Below, piece by piece: positions 61,131-64,000 of a DNA stretch of 64,000 nucleotides. Source of the DNA: Ruminococcus sp. UBA1409 (GTDB lineage: Bacteria > Bacillota > Clostridia > Oscillospirales > Ruminococcaceae); assembly GCA_002305045.1 (NCBI GenBank), contig DBPX01000022.1, positions 38,307 through 102,306 of the forward strand, written 5' to 3'. The position numbers and the translations under genes are program-made. The notes beneath the pieces are model-generated. The model ran no database searches, was not told the origin of the DNA, and saw only the letters and a program-made list of their open reading frames with translations. How positions within the stretch are numbered: position 1 is the first letter of the stretch; each line of letters starts with the position of its first letter.

Positions 61131-62963
61131 TCAAAGCTTTGCCCTTTCCTTGGCACGCTGGACATTTGAAAGAGTCCTCTTTCTTAGCCTGATGCTCTTG
61201 GGGGTGACCTCTACAAGCTCGTCGTCGGAGATGAACTCAAGGCTGTCCTCAAGGCTCATGACCTTGGGCGGGATTAGCCTTAGAGCGTCGTCCGAGCCGC
61301 TTGCACGGGTATTTGTGAGGTGCTTTTTCTTACAGACATTTACAACAAGGTCGTCCGGCTTGGGGGAGACTCCCACTATCATGCCCTCGTAGACCTGCAC
61401 GCCGGCGCCTATGAACAGGGCTCCCCTCTCCTGAGCGTTATAAAGCCCGTAGGTTACCGCCTCGCCCGACTCAAACGCCACGAGCGAGCCGGTGAGCCTT
61501 CTCGGGATGTCTCCCTTGTAGGGCTGGTACTCATGGAATACTGAGCTCATGATTCCCTCTCCCTTGGTGTCGGTTAGGAACTCGTTGCGATAGCCGAAAA
61601 GCCCTCTGGAGGGGACATGGAAAACAACCCTCATTCTTGGGTTTGCAGAGCCCTGTCCCATCGGATTCATCGAGACCATCTCAGCCTTTCTTGCGCCCAT
61701 CTTCTCCATAACAGCTCCTACCGAGCTTTCGGGGACATCCACCACCAGCTCCTCTATCGGCTCGCAGAGCCTGCCGTCTATCTCCTTGTAGAGGACTCTT
61801 GGTGTGCTGACCGCCAGCTCGTAGCCCTCTCTGCGCATGTTCTCTATGAGAATGGACAGATGCATCTCTCCCCTGCCGGCGACCTTGAAGGAGTCGGTAA
61901 GCTCGGTCTCGCTGACCCTTAGGGATACATCCTTTAAAAGCTCCTTGAAAAGCCTCTCCCTAAGGTGCCTGGAGGTGACATACTTGCCCTCCCTGCCGGC
62001 AAAGGGGGAGTCGTTTACCGAGAAGGTCATCTCAACGGTAGGCTCGCTGATTTTTACAAAGGGGAGCGGCTCGTAGCAGCCGGAGTCGCAGATGGTGTCG
62101 CCTATTGTGATGCTCTCGATTCCGCTTATGCAGACGATGTCGCCGACCTTAGCCGTCTGGACGGGGGTGCGCTCAAGACCCGTTATCTGGTAGAGGGTGA
62201 CTATTCTGCCCCTGTACTCCTTCTTAGTGTTGTGATAGTCGCCTATCATGACCTCCTGGTTGACGCTTATGCTTCCCCTTTCTATCCTTCCTATTGCAAT
62301 TCTTCCGACATACTCGTTGTAGTCTATCGAGGAGACAAGAAGCTGAAGCGGCTCGTCAGGCTCTCCCTCGGGGGCGGGTATGTACTCTAGTATCTTGTCA
62401 AAAAGTGGAGTGAGGTCCTCGCCGGGGACGCTCTGGTCGGCTGAGGCGGTGCCGTCTCTTCCAGAGCAGAAAAGAATCGGTGACTCAAGCTGCTCGTCAC
62501 TGGCGTCGAGGTCGAACAAAAGCTCGTAGCACTCGTCTATAACCTCGTCTATCCTGGCGTCGGGACGGTCGATTTTGTTTATGACTATAATAATACGGTG
62601 CCCCAGCTCCAGAGCGTGCTGGAGGACGAATCTCGTCTGCGGCATGGGACCCTCGGCGGCGTCGACAAGAAGAATTACTCCGTCGACCATCTTCAAGATT
62701 CTCTCGACCTCTCCGCCGAAGTCGGCGTGGCCGGGAGTGTCCACTATGTTAATCTTAACACCGTTATACATCACCGAGGTGTTCTTTGCGAGAATGGTTA
62801 TTCCCCTTTCCCTCTCTATGTCGTTAGAGTCCATAACGCGCTCGTTGACCGTCTGATTAGTTCTGAAGGTGCCGCTCTGCCTGAGCATACCGTCCACAAG
62901 GGTGGTCTTTCCGTGGTCGACATGGGCGATTATAGCGACATTTCTAAGCTCGGTTCTTTTCAA
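61131..62963 (-). CDS. typA: GTPase TypA/BipA
   Basis: 610 residues, translational GTPase close to EF-G. GTPase domain with AHVDHGKTTLV (P-loop, about 14-24), RGITI switch I, DTPGHADFGGEV switch II and NKIDRPDA (NKxD); then domains II, III, V and the BipA-specific C-terminal domain. Binds ribosomes and is needed for assembly or stress adaptation in many bacteria. TTG start with AGGAG 5 nt before it. Own promoter upstream. Confidence 0.96.
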   Translation of the reverse strand: MKRTELRNVAIIAHVDHGKTTLVDGMLRQSGTFRTNQTVNERVMDSNDIERERGITILAKNTSVMYNGVKINIVDTPGHADFGGEVERILKMVDGVILLVDAAEGPMPQTRFVLQHALELGHRIIIVINKIDRPDARIDEVIDECYELLFDLDASDEQLESPILFCSGRDGTASADQSVPGEDLTPLFDKILEYIPAPEGEPDEPLQLLVSSIDYNEYVGRIAIGRIERGSISVNQEVMIGDYHNTKKEYRGRIVTLYQITGLERTPVQTAKVGDIVCISGIESITIGDTICDSGCYEPLPFVKISEPTVEMTFSVNDSPFAGREGKYVTSRHLRERLFKELLKDVSLRVSETELTDSFKVAGRGEMHLSILIENMRREGYELAVSTPRVLYKEIDGRLCEPIEELVVDVPESSVGAVMEKMGARKAEMVSMNPMGQGSANPRMRVVFHVPSRGLFGYRNEFLTDTKGEGIMSSVFHEYQPYKGDIPRRLTGSLVAFESGEAVTYGLYNAQERGALFIGAGVQVYEGMIVGVSPKPDDLVVNVCKKKHLTNTRASGSDDALRLIPPKVMSLEDSLEFISDDELVEVTPKSIRLRKRTLSNVQRAKERAKL

Positions 62964-63021
62964 ATTAACTCCTCATTTCCTTGCAATAAGCTTTTATCCC
63001 TTTTTATCTAACACGGAATAT

Positions 63022-63050
63022 ATTATAGGACTTTTCCTCCCTTAAATCAA
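63022..63050 (-). promoter_or_regulatory. Promoter of typA
   Basis: TTGATT (63045-63050), 17-nt spacer, TATAAT (63022-63027) on the minus strand. Confidence 0.75.
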
Positions 63051-63070
63051 TAGCAAAAAGTAACAATACT

Positions 63071-63129
63071 AAAAAGCAGCCCCGCCGTCCCGGTGGTGTA
63101 GTTTGACTACCCATCCCCAGCGGCAGGGC
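63071..63129 (-). terminator. Terminator after the CE15 gene
   Basis: Minus-strand arms GCCCTGCCG (63121-63129) and CGGCGGGGC (63079-63087, one G-U pair), with an inner GTAG/CTAC hairpin, then TGCTTTTT. Confidence 0.7.
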
Positions 63130-63180
63130 CGCTTATTATCCCGCTTTATTTAGTCCCGCTGACCAGCTGGCCAGCCTTGG

Positions 63181-64000
63181 CTAGTCCAAAAGAAGCTCCC
63201 TTGACGAAAGGCCCATTATCATGCTCTTTATCAGCTCGTTGTTCTTTCCGCCGGAGAACGGTGAGGACAGCATTTTACCCTCCAGTCTGCCGCCGTCCTG
63301 GATAGTTCTTAGAAGCTCAGACAGCCTCACGGCGTCCTCAGGTATGAGGGCGTGTCCTGCCGTGTGGAAGCTGCAGGCTATGCTGTTTTCAAAGCCCAGC
63401 CTATTAAAAATCCTTGCCGTAAGCTCGAAGCAGCACCACATAGAGGGAGCGTTCACCCAATCCTCCCCGGTGCAGGCGGCGACCATGTAAAGGCATCTTC
63501 CGTTTCCTCCCGTCAGGGAGCACAAAAGCTGCTGGTCAAAGGGGAAATCGTCCTCCCTGAGACTCAAAAATTCGTCGTTGAACCAGCCCCTCTCGCCGTC
63601 AGACTGCAAGCAGCTAAGAGGCTCGTTCTCGCCGTAGACATACGGGGAGTCTATCCCAAGCTCGGAAAAGTCAAAGCCTATGCCGGTGGACCTTGCCCCG
63701 AACAAGGCCGTTCCTCCCGCTCCCGAGCATACAGGAGCGGTCACAAAAAACCTCTTATCAAACGCCCCGCAGACAAGCGCCGCCTTCCCCCATCGGGAGA
63801 CCCCGGTGACTACAGCTTTTTTTGCCGACGCTCCAAGCTCGCCGTCAAGACCGCAAAAAAGTGCGTCAAGGAGCTTAGAGCAGCCCCACGCCCAAGCCAT
63901 CAAAACGCCGGTGGCCTCACGGTGACTGCTTCCGTAGGGGTAAAGCTCATAGAAGGCTCCCTGCCTTGAAAAGTCGTCTTTTGCGATGTCAAGGCTGAAA
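63181..64000 (-). CDS. CE15 glucuronoyl esterase-like protein, 5' end outside the window
   Basis: About 272 C-terminal residues visible; the frame stays open to the window edge, so the N-terminus is missing. The alpha/beta-hydrolase nucleophile motif GVSRWGKAALV (GxSRxGK) and the preceding GAFYELYPYG and ATGVLMAWAWG match CE15 enzymes, which cleave esters between glucuronoxylan and lignin; HTAGHALIPED near the end supplies the likely His. Residues TGEDWVNAPSMW lie in between. Secretion cannot be judged. Suggests use of plant-fibre glycans. Confidence 0.85.
   Translation of the reverse strand, partial: FSLDIAKDDFSRQGAFYELYPYGSSHREATGVLMAWAWGCSKLLDALFCGLDGELGASAKKAVVTGVSRWGKAALVCGAFDKRFFVTAPVCSGAGGTALFGARSTGIGFDFSELGIDSPYVYGENEPLSCLQSDGERGWFNDEFLSLREDDFPFDQQLLCSLTGGNGRCLYMVAACTGEDWVNAPSMWCCFELTARIFNRLGFENSIACSFHTAGHALIPEDAVRLSELLRTIQDGGRLEGKMLSSPFSGGKNNELIKSMIMGLSSRELLLD

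Overview
The window is chromosomal DNA from an endospore-forming Firmicute of the class Clostridia, most likely an Oscillospiraceae/Ruminococcaceae-type gut anaerobe. Four things point there: the SCIFF peptide with its radical SAM maturase (a hallmark of Clostridia), sporulation genes (spo0A, spoIIP, a sigma-H-like factor, a SpoVD-like penicillin-binding protein), a meso-DAP-type MurE, and glycan-active enzymes (GH29 fucosidase, CE15 glucuronoyl esterase). Most genes lie on the minus strand. Several use TTG or GTG starts with strong Shine-Dalgarno (SD) sequences, so the start sites given here were chosen by eye from SD spacing.

Layout from left to right. 1-1.1 kb: a cut-off XRE regulator and a 54-residue ORF. 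1.5-3 kb: GH29 fucosidase. 3-9 kb: TraX-like membrane protein, tRNA-Leu(CAA), rqcH, nif3-like gene, trmK, DUF1858, a zinc-ribbon protein and a sigma-H-like factor. 9-22.3 kb: a dcw cluster read leftward (mraZ-rsmH-ftsL-pbp-murE-mraY-ftsW-murG-murA-ftsQ-ftsZ), driven by a promoter with a three-repeat MraZ box; murF, murD, murC and ftsA are absent from it. 22.4-25.4 kb: scfA-scfB plus an overlapping Orn/Lys/Arg-type decarboxylase. 26.3-30.1 kb: argG-argH-argF behind a promoter that overlaps an ARG-box-like site. 30.4-41.9 kb: purine operon purE-F-M-N-O-H'-D-L. 41.9-50.7 kb: pyrimidine operon pyrC-carB-pyrK-pyrD-pyrF-pyrE-pyrB. Both nucleotide operons start at good sigma-A promoters followed by leader terminators. 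51-53 kb: an A/T-rich serine protease/lipoprotein island. 53.3-60.5 kb: spo0A, a GNAT acetyltransferase, the UPF0210/UPF0237 pair, spoIIP, a VanY-like lipoprotein, a CBS protein and a small lipoprotein. 61-64 kb: typA and a cut-off CE15 esterase.

The most unusual signals are as follows. (1) The Spo0A receiver has Glu in place of the phosphoacceptor Asp, and two other active-site residues are changed. (2) Two copies of a roughly 157-nt structured repeat (30172-30327 and 60905-61062) carry compensatory base changes in their stems. (3) A 519-bp GC-rich element with long inverted ends sits inside the purine operon. (4) PurF lacks the catalytic N-terminal Cys. (5) PyrB carries a fused PyrI-type zinc domain. 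(6) The GNAT gene has no ATG, GTG or TTG at its apparent true start. (7) The pyr and pur leaders look like attenuators whose ligand is not obvious.
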